Origin: Stictocephala bisonia
Taxonomy: Eukaryota; Arthropoda; Insecta; Hemiptera; Membracidae
NCBI GenBank assembly: GCA_035578905.1
Contig: JAQJVL010000127.1
Coordinates: forward strand, 682,001-746,000
Direction: 5' to 3'
DNA: 64,000 nucleotides
The translations under genes were made by a program, and so were the position numbers. The notes under the pieces were generated by a model. It was not told the DNA's origin and searched no databases. It saw only the letters and a list, made by a program, of their open reading frames with translations. The first letter of the stretch is position 1; each line of letters begins with the position of its first letter. Positions 25,425 through 37,256 of this stretch are shown here, piece by piece.

Positions 25425-25500
25425 ACAGTCAGTTGTAAAGTACTACTCATGGGAAATCAGGGGGTCAATGACCTGTAACTGGCTTGTAACGTTCCATTGA
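25425..25500 (+). repeat. Isolated diverged monomer of the 130-bp satellite
   Basis: 'gtaaagtactactcatgggaaatcagggggtcaatgacctgtaactggcttgtaacg' follows the satellite order 'gtaatgtcgtactcgggggaaatcactgtggtcagtaacctgtgacggcgttgtaacgg' seen at 38800-39000. It lies 7.5 kb from the main array. Confidence 0.55.
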
Positions 25501-26814
25501 CCTCGCCCATAAACTTATACAACTTTCCATGTTGTAATGTAACTGTAACATGTACTTTTACGATTTACATGTAATATTTATGATTCTGTAACTGTAATAA
25601 ATCAATACGTTTACCACGTTCTTGACCAAAACCAATTTTTATTTTGTTTAAATTTAAAAAATTTTAAATATTAGTTACTTTGTGTGCTTGGAATAGTTTC
25701 ATTGCCTGCTACCCAATTAAAAGTTCTCATAGACCTCATTTAGCGTGTCTTTGAATATTTATCAATACCATATTCGACCTCAAACGTTTTGATCTCTCAT
25801 CAAGCAAGATACAAATACAAATTTACGTAACTACTATCAAATAAAATGTTTAGCCAACTTACTGAAATATTTATTTATCAGCAAAATATAAAAAAAACCT
25901 AACGATTTTCATGTATTTTGTTTCTATGGAATCCGCCCAATATAGCTAACAACACAAAGAATAATCCTTTCAATGTCACTATTTTTTTTTATTTTTTATT
26001 TTTTTTTTTTATTCACTTTCCACGCTATTCTCTGAGCGTGGTTGTCAGATCATGTTATTCAATAGTACATTCCACAAAGAGATGACACTGGTGTATGACT
26101 GGGCTTCTCACTAACACTTCCTGCTCATTATGGCAATGCTGCAAACATTAACCTCCAACTATAATGTCTAATCTAATTAAACAATGAACCATAGTTTTCT
26201 GTAAATATTCAAATACATTTGTACACTAAACTCACATTACTGTAATATCTTTTACTAATATGAAAACATTGATTTCGATCAAAATCTGAATCTTATAAAG
26301 AGCAATTGGAGCAAAACGAAAACTAATTATTGAAGTTGTATTGAATGTTTCCAACGATTAATTTGAATGCTCCCCATTCAACGCCCTAGCTGATGATTAA
26401 TCAACTGTAATCAGGCGTTGCAAAAATACATGAATTGATTTCAGTCGGAGCAGTTGTTACTATATCGGATAGTCACTTTAGTCAATCGGTTCTTATTATA
26501 GTAATAATGGTTCTTATTTCAGCATTGGAGTTTTAACAATACAATGTGTTCTATCTAGTTTAGTTACAATAACCTAGTTAGGTATATAAAACAAGTTCAA
26601 CCGTGTTTATTCTGTTTTTAAAAAAACTTTGTTCTATACATTTAATCAATTCTACCATATACAGCTTGATTCTTATGAACTTTGAACTTTTTTTGAGTTT
26701 AACATCCGTATTAGTATGTTTTAATATCACGGAAATATTGAAATTATTAAATTGGTCAGATTCTGTTATATTCCCACAAATTAAAACAAAATGTTCTACA
26801 GCTGTAATCATGTA

Positions 26815-26870
26815 ACCTAACCTAACCCAACCATCTACCTACCTACCTCAACCTAACCTAGCCTAATTAA
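26815..26870. repeat. CCTAA/CCTAC telomere-like degenerate repeat
   Basis: 'taacctaacctaaccc', 'ctacctacctacctc' and 'aacctaacctagcctaa' form about 55 bp of 4-5-bp repeats close to CCTAA, the complement of the insect telomere unit TTAGG. Confidence 0.55.
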
Positions 26871-28369
26871 ACGAATTTGATTAAATTTTAAATTATCATT
26901 ATTATTATTATACAAAGTAATAAAACCCACATTTGTACAACATTTTGATAGTCATGCATTAGGGATTTCTGCATTGGGGATGCAAATGTATGAAGTCTCA
27001 AATAAATATTTTTTTTACGGTTAATTTCTTTCAAACTGCAACTAAGGCGTATACTACTGACTAAAACAACTCATAGTAAGGACAGACAAAACTAATGGTT
27101 GTTAATATCCACTATTAATAGTATTAGTAGTCTATATTTTGTTAAATGACACTGTCTTTAATTGCTCACTATTATCTTATTACCATATTAGTCGAGATTT
27201 TTCGAGTCCATATTTATTATCTGGCTGCAATAATGAATAAGGTTTTTTTTTAGTGGTGCTACTGCGAAATGACAACATTCAGTTGCATATTCAGTTGGCT
27301 CTAACATGAAGCATCCACTTGAGAAATGAGGATAAATTAGCTGATTATGAGTATGTTACTATGGTTAAAAATTTTTTATTCTTTTTTTTATTTTGACTAA
27401 AATATAATTTGATTGTTTATAAGTTTTCACACGGTTTTAATGTACTATTTTTGAAAAGCTGTTAGGATGAGGGTTACCTTTTAATTTCACTTTAGAAAAA
27501 TATGAATATATACTCACTATTTAACTACTGTCCTCAGTCATACGCTATTATTTTTGTAGATAACCCTTTGACCCACTTACACTTAATTATTTGTCTTGGT
27601 GGCTTTACTTAATATTATTTTGTAATTTACTTTACAATGTAATTTTTGAAATATACATATATTAAATGTTATGTGAACTTTTTTAATATTACGTTTAACT
27701 CCAGGTCGAATTTGAGTTTGTTGTATGATATAAAGCAAATTACGTACTTGATAGTGATAATTTTAAACTTAAAAAAAAAATTAAATACATAGGTTAATTT
27801 CTTTAATGATAATCGAAATCAGATTCATACAAAACAATTCTAATTCCATATCCTCAATTAAATGGTATTGCCAATTAATTTCAATAATGCCCTTTTTGTG
27901 AATATTAATCCAAAATTAAATAAACCATTGCAAAACTCTGTACAGAATAAGTTTTTGACAAAAACACTTCTCATTGTAATTATTAACATGGACCCTTGAC
28001 ATTGTTTTAGGGATTATAGAAAATTGAAGTTTTTATACTAACCAAGAAATAATATTTTAATAATTAAGACATATATTTGTTTTTGAATTCATCTCCATTA
28101 TAATAAACATGTCTAGTGAATGAGATGGTGGGTTTCAGAATATTCTGTACCAAAAATAATAAACATACAGTACTATAAAACATTTATTGAACTATCTTTT
28201 TCTCTGCTTTTAAATCCACTATGGATAAAACAAATTAATTATAAATAAGTATTAAAAGAGTGCATTAGTAATTAATAATCATGTTATTTAAATCAGTGCA
28301 CTACTTTAAAGTTGAGGGTTGTTTGTAGGTAGTTGAATAGAAAACGTCACAGGTAAAAGCCATAGAGAC

Positions 28370-29150
28370 AGCCAGGTAAGGGTCCCAGATTGCAGGTACA
28401 TTATATAAAGGACCAACCCCCACGTATCCTGGGACTGTAATTGTCCTTAACTCGATTTATCCCAGCATATCTTGAATAAATGGTGTATTTTCACCCTAAT
28501 AGACTCTTAGCATTTAGTAAAACTTCCAAGCTTGTCGGTTAACTTAATGTTCAATGGAGGATAAAGTTTTATAGTCAAATATTTAACTTGATCGTGAAAT
28601 TGTATAAAGCAAAAAGCTCATTGGCACTTTGATTAACGTTATTACGTACATTTTGTTTGCTACATATTTCTTCTTTATGATTGTAAAAATAGTACTAACT
28701 TTTTGAAATAGGACTTTAAAAATATATAAGACTTTAAAATATTTTACAATATGTTCAATATTTATCTTTTAAGTAAAAAAGAAAAAAATACATTGCATTA
28801 ACCTAGCTACTTGGGGACAAAGTGTTGAGGAGATTGTAGGCGATGGGTCCACTTAATACCGACATGGCGTCCACACAGTGGCTACCATCGACATCAGTGA
28901 ACATTTTAAAAAAAGTTTGGGGTGTTCACGTTGAATGGTAGTCAAGGTTATGATGTTGTGTAGAAATAGATCTGATTATAAGCTTTAAATCAGACCGACA
29001 TTACGTGGTTCGGATACCACGTAAAGCTGCAGGTCCCTTAGTCGCCCTCGCTATTAATAAGTAGGTCTTTCTGAGGAGCAGTTGACCTTGGTTAGTAACA
29101 ATGATTACACTCGTTCATCTATACTCATCACACTCATTCGTCCCCCAAAT
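28370..29150 (+). repeat. DR1-related repeats (28370-28480 and copy f, 28800-29150)
   Basis: 28800-29150 is the longest diverged DR1 copy: 'ggagattgtaggcgatggg', 'ggtgttcacgttgaatggta', 'ggttcggataccacgtaaag', 'aggtcccttagtcgccctcg', 'ggtctttctgaggagcag'. The shorter 28370-28480 block ('gtcccagattgcaggtacat', 'aattgtccttaac') pairs with 32130-32240 and seems to be a sub-family. Confidence 0.55.
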
Positions 29151-31833
29151 TCGTGCATATATTGACAATTGACATCTTAGTAATTAATAATTAATATGAT
29201 TTAAACGATTAAAATGTACACTAGGTACTAGAAGGGAGTAAGTTATAGGATTTATAAATATTTAGATACTACGTAAATAATACTGGTATATTATATAATA
29301 TTTAATTTTAAAAATATTATTTTTATGACAGTAATAACACAATATAAAACAATATGATTACAAATCGTAATAATTGTAATATTTAATTCCTTTACTTATA
29401 TACTATGTATTAATTTTTCCCCACATCCATGGGTTAAGAGATGGAGTCAATTTACTATCACGAGCACATATCCTATCAATGGGGAGCTCACAATTTTTAG
29501 GGTGAATATCCATTAATAGTCATCTGCCCTACCTTTCTTTAGAATAAAATAGCGACCACTTGTACGCACATATTAGAAGGGTAGAAGGACGCACCTTTTA
29601 CAATCGTAGAATAAATACGAAATACATTTGAAACTGAGGTTTGTTAATAGATCATTCCCATAAATATTAAAAAGGCTAAAGCGTTAATTTATCGGTCATT
29701 GTGGTGATTCAACGTTCTATACTCCTCTCCAAATAAAACAACAAGGACTATTAAAGCACGTGTGTGCTTTCTTTACACTTTTTATCCCAATGTCAACTTC
29801 GTAAAACTCATTTGTCAACCCTGCTTTTCGTAAAAACTAAATTTCGTATCCTAAAGAACAAACTGAATATATTTAACTCGGGAGTTCCCTTATAACACTT
29901 TCATATCTTCTAACCCAACGTTACGTCAGCTTTATACAACTTTTAGTTAATTTTTCTTATTTTAGTTCTAAGTCTGTGTTAGATGTTATTAAGTACTCGC
30001 TACTCCAATAAGTACAAATACTACAAAACTTGACCGCAGTTTTCCGGCCATCACGTAATGTTAGCGAAAGTGGTGTTTTGTGAGCTGTAGCACAATTAAA
30101 ACTACTCGCAGTTGGCCGTTAGACGTCCGAAGGTGCTCTTCTCACTTACGCCCCCTCCAAATGTTTTATTGTACAAAATAATTTTGTCAACCCATTGTCA
30201 CTTTCAGAGAAACTCTTATTTCTACTAAATGTTTAATCGGGTTGTTTTATTTCTGATTGTTGACTAGTGCTCAGAAAATAGACGAAAGATGTGCCATCCC
30301 AATAAGTCCCCATATTATTTTCGGGGCCCTATATAAATATTAATTATATCAGAATTTATTCTATTGTGATCTAGGAACTAAATTTGAATTCCATGTTTAA
30401 TTGTAGTTCTGAATCTTGAGAAGTAGGATAAGGTAGGAATAAAACTTACTATTTGATTCCCACATTTTTTTTTCATTTTAAAATTACATACCTGATTTCT
30501 GAAAGTAAAATATATTCATGTGTGGGGTGAGTAGGGGTATAGCTTTAACTGCACATTAATTTGTAACTGTAAATATATGGCCAGCCCCTCTCTTTGTTGG
30601 TTGCCTCGTTACGAGACTGGATAGCCATTTTTCAGCTATGAAACTGTGAAGTAACAGGCACACGTTATTGGAATACAAACAAACAAGAAATAAAATTGAA
30701 ATTGGGCTGTTTTTAATAGCACACGCATAAAGTTTTAAAAGGTTCCAGTGTCAAATGTATTTCAATTCACCGTACTCCATTAGGAATTTGCAAGGTAGTC
30801 CTATTAAATCACGTGTGTGCCTTCTGTTCTCTAAACTACAAATTCAATAATAATAATATATGACAAATAGTATTTGAATCATCAAAACCCTCAACTGATC
30901 CAAAGACTGTTTTCAATTATAAATACAGTATTATTAAGACCTGCGTAGTCTGTTAACGATTCAGTTTAATAATGATATTTAGTATTGCGAACCATAATTG
31001 TATCATCAAACCTCTCAATTATGTGTAAATATACCGTCTTGAACCATTGCCTGAAGGATGTTGAGTAAATACACCAAGACACTTCTGTTAGTGCCTGTCA
31101 GGATATTGCCAACCGCGGTTTCCACTTGGAAGGGAAATTGTCTCTTCACCGTTTCAAGGAGATGACGTCTAATGGCATCCTTAACAGTAGTTTAGTATTT
31201 ATATTTTAAGCTTTGTGTAGTAAAATAAATTTTTTTAACAATAAAAATCAATGTGAATCTTAGCATTATACAGCTCAACTAAGATTTTTGGGGCTTACAT
31301 AGTTGATTTGAGGGTATATGCACAAGTTTTTTTTTTTTTTTTTTTACTAAAATAATATTTTTTTAAATCATTTTATTTCAGTTAATTATTATATCTAATA
31401 ACATTTATTTAAGATATAAACTTTATTCTTTGCAATGGAAAATAAAATCTCATCAATTAGGGTAAAAATACTAAACGATCAAAGTAGAAGTTATGTGAAA
31501 CAAATTGTTTCGCGTATTTTAAATACAGATTGGTTTCGGGGCCCACATTTGAACAAAGTAACAACCGTGAAGTATACTCTAACAGAGATCCGACTTGTCA
31601 CATTTAAACAGTTAACAAGTCTTAGAAGCAATTTACGTTTTATTGTTAGCTAGCCAACAGCTAAATGAACTGAAGGAATGGCTTACATTGTTGGTAGGTA
31701 AGCTGAGTCAGTGAAATCTAAAACGTATTAGACATAAAGTAATTAATCCAGCGTTAACGAATCGATTTTGTGAGTCGAATAAAATATACTTTTCTTCTGT
31801 GTCGTACAAAGTACATACAATTCTTATAATAAC

Positions 31834-31892
<59 letters not shown>

Positions 31893-32929
31893 TTTTCAGT
31901 ATCTCTGTGCGTGAATTAATTGGTAAGTGGAAGAATGGTTATCACTGTATGTGTATGGGAGGGTTAGTGTGGTAATGACTATTAGCAATTTTTATATTTC
32001 TAGGAACTGTAATAGTGAGTTCCTATTAATACAGATTCCTCAGGCCAGTTATAAATAAATTTAATCCACAGTTAGATCTACCTAAGTTAGTAAATAAATT
32101 AGATATTTACATTCAGGGTACAACTGAAGAGGTCGTTAAGAGTCCCAGATTGCAACTTACATTGTGTAAGGAACAATTCTACGGAGTAACTTGGGTTCCT
32201 AATTGTCCCTAAGTAGGTTTTATCCATGCTGATAGTATACAATTAACTAGCCGCCCTTTTTAATTATGTAGGGATATGTTTTGTATGTTAAGTTTGTTAC
32301 AGTTTATTTTCTATTTGAGCCAGCATTTTTTAGATACTTAGAGTTATCAGGTGTTATTTTTGTAAAACATGTTTTGGATTATTACACTAACATTATTTAC
32401 GTTACACCATGACTAATCAGTTTACTTAAACAACAAAACAACACATCGAAATATACATTAAAAGGTAAACGCTGTATAAAAAGTTTGTATAAACAGTTTA
32501 TGAGAAGCTAGGCCTTAGCTACATTTATGAATAATGAATGAAATACTTAAAAGGAAGGCAGTTTAAAATAGCTGATGATGATGGATGCTGAATTTTGCTA
32601 TATACATTATTTTTTATATTTGCCAACATGTATAAAACAATGTTTAAAAGGTACATTATTTCTCCATTCACCTCCTACTTAGATAAAATGGTATTTTTAT
32701 AAAAAAGATATACAAACAAGCTGCTATTAAAGATAAAACTACTGTTTATAATATCGACAAATTTTAAAGTATAACGTGTTAAATAAACATAAATATAACA
32801 TGACATTTTTTATTTACAACATATAACTCCTTAAACCACTCTCGAATGGCAGATATTGGACCGAGAAAATAAATAAACAGCTACAAACAGGGTATCAAAG
32901 TTGCAGAGTTGCGTGATTACCATTGGATT
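29151..32929. other. AT-rich DNA, no gene seen; (TA)n tract and repeat fragments
   Basis: An old repeat pair is suggested by 29700-29790 and 30760-30840 ('ctattaaa.cacgtgtgtgc.ttct'). A poly(T) run lies at about 31327-31345. A 72-codon frame with an ATG at 31435 has no splice sites or recognised content. (TA)n is at 31837-31890. The DR1-related block 32130-32240 is on +. Confidence 0.4.
31837..31890. repeat. (TA)n microsatellite
   Basis: About 27 uninterrupted TA units. Confidence 0.95.
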
Positions 32930-33105
32930 AAAAAACACTCAATAGTAATGTAGTACTCGGGGGAAATCACTGTGGTCAGTAACCTGTGACGGCTTTGTAA
33001 CGGCCTAACAATTTGGGTCATACATTTCTATACCAGTTAATTCACATCCAACAAAGGACCGTAAAACACCAATAGTAATGTCGGACACAGAATAAATCAC
33101 TGTGG
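32930..33105 (+). repeat. 130-bp satellite, left remnant (~1.3 units)
   Basis: Carries the same monomer as the array at 37688-39420 ('caatagtaatg', 'tactcgggggaaatcactgtgg', 'aacggcctaaca', 'atttctataccagttaattc', 'catccaacaaaggaccgtaaaacac'). It breaks off in mid-monomer at 'atcactgtgg', where the LINE begins. Confidence 0.85.
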
Positions 33106-33269
33106 CGAGCCAGTCCAGCTCAGTCTGCTGAGAAGATAAGACGTCTCGCTTATCGCTCCGTGTGTGTAGCGCGTGTCCTGACTGTACGTGCACTGTAACC
33201 GTGCGCGTGCCTGTTAGTGTTTTATTTGTAGCCCGTTTTTGAGCAACATTTTTTTATTTATTATTTAAA

Positions 33270-34211
33270 ATGCTTCTCTGTGGCGTCTGTAACGTTACAG
33301 TTAATAACGGTGATGAGGTTAAGTGTGCCGGAGTGTGTGGCTCTGTGTTCCACGCCACCTGTATCAAGAACGACAGTGATGGCGTATCAACGCGATCGCT
33401 TAAAAACTGGAAGTGTAAAGACTGCCGTCAATTATCTACAAGCAGTAAGTCGTCTGCAGCTAGTACTGCAATTACCAAGGAATTCCTTATACGAGTGCTT
33501 GATGATTTTAAAAAAGAAATGTTTAGTGAATTTAAAAATGTAAGATCTGAAATGAATGAGACATCGACGTCTATACAATTCCTGTCCGACAAAGTGGATG
33601 CATCAAATGTGTTGATGAATAATATAATGACAGAACTGGCCTATATCAAGAAAGAAAATACTGAACTGCGCATGAAGAATGATAATTTAAGTAAGACAGT
33701 GAACGATCTACAAGAACGGCTGAGAAATATCGAACAGTATAGCAGGAAAAACAATATAGAGATCAGCGGAATCCCTACTACACCGCGGGAGGACGTCAAG
33801 CACATCGTCAAAGACTTGGGGGTAGCACTCGGAGTGGAGGTACAGCTGAGCAGCATCGCGGCAGCCCACAGGATCCCATCCTACAACAAGAACCGCCTTC
33901 CCGCTGTAGTGGTCCAGTTCCATGACCGGGACATCAAGGAAGCTCTTCTCTCCAAGTTTCGAGAGGCGAGAACCCAAAATGCACATCTCACCGCGGACAA
34001 GATTAGCAAGGCCTTCCCTCCCGGCAGAGTGTACGTGAATGATCATCTGACACCAGAAAACAAACAGTTCCTAGCTATGCTGAAGAAAAAGTGTCAGGAT
34101 GTAGGATATGCTTTTGTCTGGTGCCGTGACGGAAAGTTTTTTGTTAGGAAAGCTTCCGGGGAAAGAGTACAGAGGGTGAGTACCTTGGATGACATTGATA
34201 AGCTTGGGTAG
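33270..34211 (+). CDS. LINE ORF1 protein: PHD finger, coiled coil, nucleic-acid-binding C-terminus
   Basis: 313 residues starting at an ATG after 'tattatttaaa'. Residues 4-52 form a Cys4-His-Cys3 PHD-type zinc finger (C4, C7, C19, C23, H28, C31, C49, C52). Residues about 70-157 are heptad-rich and probably a coiled coil for multimerisation. From residue 152 the run NIEQYSRKNNIEISGIP begins the conserved domain found in insect LINE ORF1 proteins, related to the baculovirus FP25K-type/L1-ORF1 fold. It is followed by RIP (201-203), a beta-like VVVQF segment (213-217) and a basic tail. ORF1 proteins coat the LINE RNA and aid target-primed reverse transcription; the role of the PHD finger is unknown and could be chromatin targeting. 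The second half of the gene is much richer in GC than ORF2. Confidence 0.9.
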   Translation: MLLCGVCNVTVNNGDEVKCAGVCGSVFHATCIKNDSDGVSTRSLKNWKCKDCRQLSTSSKSSAASTAITKEFLIRVLDDFKKEMFSEFKNVRSEMNETSTSIQFLSDKVDASNVLMNNIMTELAYIKKENTELRMKNDNLSKTVNDLQERLRNIEQYSRKNNIEISGIPTTPREDVKHIVKDLGVALGVEVQLSSIAAAHRIPSYNKNRLPAVVVQFHDRDIKEALLSKFREARTQNAHLTADKISKAFPPGRVYVNDHLTPENKQFLAMLKKKCQDVGYAFVWCRDGKFFVRKASGERVQRVSTLDDIDKLG

Positions 34212-34319
34212 GCCATGTTTACTATTTCATAAGATTATTTTGATCATGAATAGCCTTTTTAAGCTTATGACGTTTTTGCTAATGTTTAAATTTAAAATTT
34301 TGGTTTTTGTTTTACTATA

Positions 34320-37256
34320 ATGGTTTCTAAAGTGTATTATGATGATTTGTGTTTGTTTTACGATGTTGAATCCAAGGGCTCGCTTTCTCTGCTATATGCT
34401 AACATAAGGAGTGTGAGGAAAAATTTTAATAACCTAATTGCAGAAATAAGTCAAATCAAAAAGAAAATTAATTTTATTATTCTTAGTGAAATTTGGATAA
34501 ACGATGAGGAATTAAATTTTTACAAATTGCCAGGTTTCAATATTTTTGCCAATTGTAATAACAGCTGTAGAGCTGGGGGTATTTTGTGCTTTGTGGACCA
34601 AAACATAAATGTATCTCAAGTAAACTTGGATATGGAAACTGCTGATTGTTTATTGCTAAATATAACTATTGATCATTCATATTTTAGGTTACTCTGTCTC
34701 TATAGACATCATAGTCATTCAGAAAATAATTTTATTAAGGAACTTTCCAATAGACTGCAAAATTTAACCAACAGCATTATTTATGTAGGAGATATAAATA
34801 TAAATTTAGACTTGGTAAATAGCCGCCAAGATGTACAGAACTATATTAGTGTGTTAAACAATAATGGTTTTATTTCACTCATTAATAACCCAACAAGAAT
34901 TACTGAAAACACAAAGTCAACTATTGACCACATTTTTGTTCGACATGCAAATATGGATTCCTTTAAAAGTGTAATTTTTGATATAGGTCTTACTGATCAT
35001 TGCTTGTTGGGTTTGAATTTCGGCTGCAGTTCTAAGTTTAATAGACTGGTAGTAAGTAAACAAATGCCAGACAACATTGTATACGATTTGAGTTTGGCTG
35101 CTGATAGGCTGAAAGAAGCAGACTGGAGTTTTTGTTTGTCAACAAACGATGTAAACATAAGTTATGATTTGTTCCACAAGACTCTGACAGAATCTCTGAA
35201 TAATTGTAAACTAATTCATAAGCGAGACAAGCTAACTAAAGCTAAACATTTTAGCCCATGGTTAAATGCAAATTTACTTTTTAAATTAAAAAAACGAAAA
35301 AAACTATACGGAATTTATAAAAAGCGCCCATACGACCAATTTTTCAAATTATACTTCAATTCATTCTGTGATAAATTAAGAAAAGAAATCGATTCAGCAA
35401 AAAATGCATTTTTCACTAATAAGATTAAAAACTGTAATGGCGATTCTTCACAATATTGGAAAGTAATAAATAACGTAATAGGTTCGACAGTAGGGAAAAA
35501 TGTTGATAAAGTTGAGCTGTGCAATGGTGAGATTGTCAACGATCCCAAGCTTGTGGCTGATAGTATCAATGATCACCTTATCGCAGTCCAAGGTCGAGTC
35601 AGGCCCGGTCCGCCCGCACTGTCGGCACTGCCACCGTTGACAGTCTGCCGTCGGGGGCATTATCAACAATGTCGCCACTCTTTTTTCATAATGCCAACTA
35701 ATATAAATGAAGTATTGATCACTATTAAATGTCTAAAAAACAAAAAATCAACTGGTTTTGATGGCATAACCGTTAACCTCGTAAAAAAGACAGCGGAAAC
35801 GATTGCTCCAGTTTTGGTTCACATTATAAATCTAAGCTTTCAGAACGGCGTTTTTCCTGATAAACTAAAAATGAGTACTATAGTTCCAATATTTAAAAAT
35901 AATACTTCTATTAAAATTGACAATATAAGACCAATCAGTCTATTAGCCATATTCTCTAAAATCTTTGAAAAAATAATGAGGACCAGACTCGTAAAGTATT
36001 TAGACAGCATACACTTTTTCAGCCCGTCTCAATATGGTTTTAGAAAAGGAATGGGAACGGAGGATGCGTTATTATCGGTTACAGAAAATATTTACAACAG
36101 TTTTAACACAAATAAAAAAGTAACGGGTCTTTTTATAGACTTTAAAAACGCTTTTGATCTTGTCAATCATAATGTATTACTGTCAAAATTGGAAGCAGCT
36201 GGAGTTCGGGGAACTGCGCTCAATTGGTTTAACAGTTTTATAAGTAATAGAGTCCAAACAGTCAAAATTGCTGATCATTTTAGCACACCACTAACTGTAC
36301 AAGCTGGTGTACCCCAAGGATCAGTGCTATCAGCTACCTTATTTTTAGTTTTTATAAACGATTTACTGGAACTATCCTTTCAAGGTCAAAAAAGTGCTTT
36401 TGCGGACGACATTGCTTTTTTTTATTCAGAGAAAAATATTAATGATATCTGGGAGAATATAAATAAAGATTTAGAACTATTAAGAGTATGGTGTTGTGAG
36501 AACAAAATGATAATTAATGTTAAAAAAACAAGATATGTAAATTTTAGTTTAGTTAATAGTTTTGAATTTCCTGCAGAGTTAATATTTCACAACTTGAGTT
36601 GTGCGTCAATACGTTGCAAATGTGAAGTAATAGAAAAAAATAATTGTTTTAAGTACCTGGGTCTTAACTTGGACGAAAATCTAAATTGGCAACCCCACAT
36701 TTCATTATTACATAAGAAAATCAAACTTTCGATCAGAACCTTTTATTTTTTGAAGAATTTTTGTGAACCCAGTCTATTACGAATGCTTTACTTTGCTCTA
36801 ATAGATTCCAGGTTACAATACGGTATACAATGCTGGGGGGGAACTTACAAAAACTATTTGGAAAAACTCAGAGTATCCCAAAAACATATTGTAAGAATAA
36901 TACTCAACTGTCGCAAAAGAGAGAGCTCCTACCCTTTGTTTTGTCATCTGAAAATATTACCCATTACCCACTTATTTGTGTACAAAGTCTTAAAGTTATT
37001 TTATATTAGAAGTGGCAACACTGGTACAGAAAACCTGTCTTACCAAACAAGAAGTAATTTCCAAAGAATATTTAGGTTACCTAAAGTCAATAAATCTAAT
37101 TTTAAACAGTCTTTTCAGTATGTTGCTCCTAAGTATTTTAATCAATTGCCACGTTATATTAAATCTTGTTCTAACTTAAATTCGTTTTTAAATCAAACAA
37201 AACATTGGCTATTTTCTAATGATGACGTGTCCTTTCTAAATGCTACTCTTGCATAA
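34320..37256 (+). CDS. LINE ORF2 protein: APE endonuclease and reverse transcriptase
   Basis: 978 residues. The apurinic-like endonuclease occupies about 20-235, with expected motifs YANIRS (N28), LSEIW (E57), VGDININ (D158, N160), TIDH (203-204) and LTDH (D226, H227). The reverse transcriptase spans about 455-790: KSTGFDGI, RPISLL, QYGFRKG, FIDFKNAFD (D607), AGVPQGS (662-668), and catalytic FADD (694-697; the usual YADD with Phe). The C-terminal region holds YLG, LIDSRLQYG and a basic connection. There is no RNase H and no obvious CCHC. Every catalytic residue is present and the frame is unbroken. Residues about 420-451 between the two domains are encoded by a GC-rich stretch (35575-35675) unlike the rest (RVRPGPPALSALPP...); it may be a local replacement. 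Confidence 0.93.
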   Translation: MVSKVYYDDLCLFYDVESKGSLSLLYANIRSVRKNFNNLIAEISQIKKKINFIILSEIWINDEELNFYKLPGFNIFANCNNSCRAGGILCFVDQNINVSQVNLDMETADCLLLNITIDHSYFRLLCLYRHHSHSENNFIKELSNRLQNLTNSIIYVGDININLDLVNSRQDVQNYISVLNNNGFISLINNPTRITENTKSTIDHIFVRHANMDSFKSVIFDIGLTDHCLLGLNFGCSSKFNRLVVSKQMPDNIVYDLSLAADRLKEADWSFCLSTNDVNISYDLFHKTLTESLNNCKLIHKRDKLTKAKHFSPWLNANLLFKLKKRKKLYGIYKKRPYDQFFKLYFNSFCDKLRKEIDSAKNAFFTNKIKNCNGDSSQYWKVINNVIGSTVGKNVDKVELCNGEIVNDPKLVADSINDHLIAVQGRVRPGPPALSALPPLTVCRRGHYQQCRHSFFIMPTNINEVLITIKCLKNKKSTGFDGITVNLVKKTAETIAPVLVHIINLSFQNGVFPDKLKMSTIVPIFKNNTSIKIDNIRPISLLAIFSKIFEKIMRTRLVKYLDSIHFFSPSQYGFRKGMGTEDALLSVTENIYNSFNTNKKVTGLFIDFKNAFDLVNHNVLLSKLEAAGVRGTALNWFNSFISNRVQTVKIADHFSTPLTVQAGVPQGSVLSATLFLVFINDLLELSFQGQKSAFADDIAFFYSEKNINDIWENINKDLELLRVWCCENKMIINVKKTRYVNFSLVNSFEFPAELIFHNLSCASIRCKCEVIEKNNCFKYLGLNLDENLNWQPHISLLHKKIKLSIRTFYFLKNFCEPSLLRMLYFALIDSRLQYGIQCWGGTYKNYLEKLRVSQKHIVRIILNCRKRESSYPLFCHLKILPITHLFVYKVLKLFYIRSGNTGTENLSYQTRSNFQRIFRLPKVNKSNFKQSFQYVAPKYFNQLPRYIKSCSNLNSFLNQTKHWLFSNDDVSFLNATLA

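Larger units (their letters stand above)
25116..28369. other. AT-rich DNA with scattered repeat relics, no gene seen
   Basis: Holds a lone diverged monomer of the 130-bp satellite (25425-25500), a T-rich tract at 25979-26013 next to a GC-richer segment with hairpin 'ccacgct/agcgtgg' (a possible A-tailed retroposon on -), and CCTAA-type repeats at 26815-26870. The rest is AT-rich and closed in all frames. Confidence 0.45.

Noticed and set aside
31435..31653. 72-codon frame with ATG
   Set aside because: Reasonable start context, but no upstream or downstream gene signals and no recognisable family.
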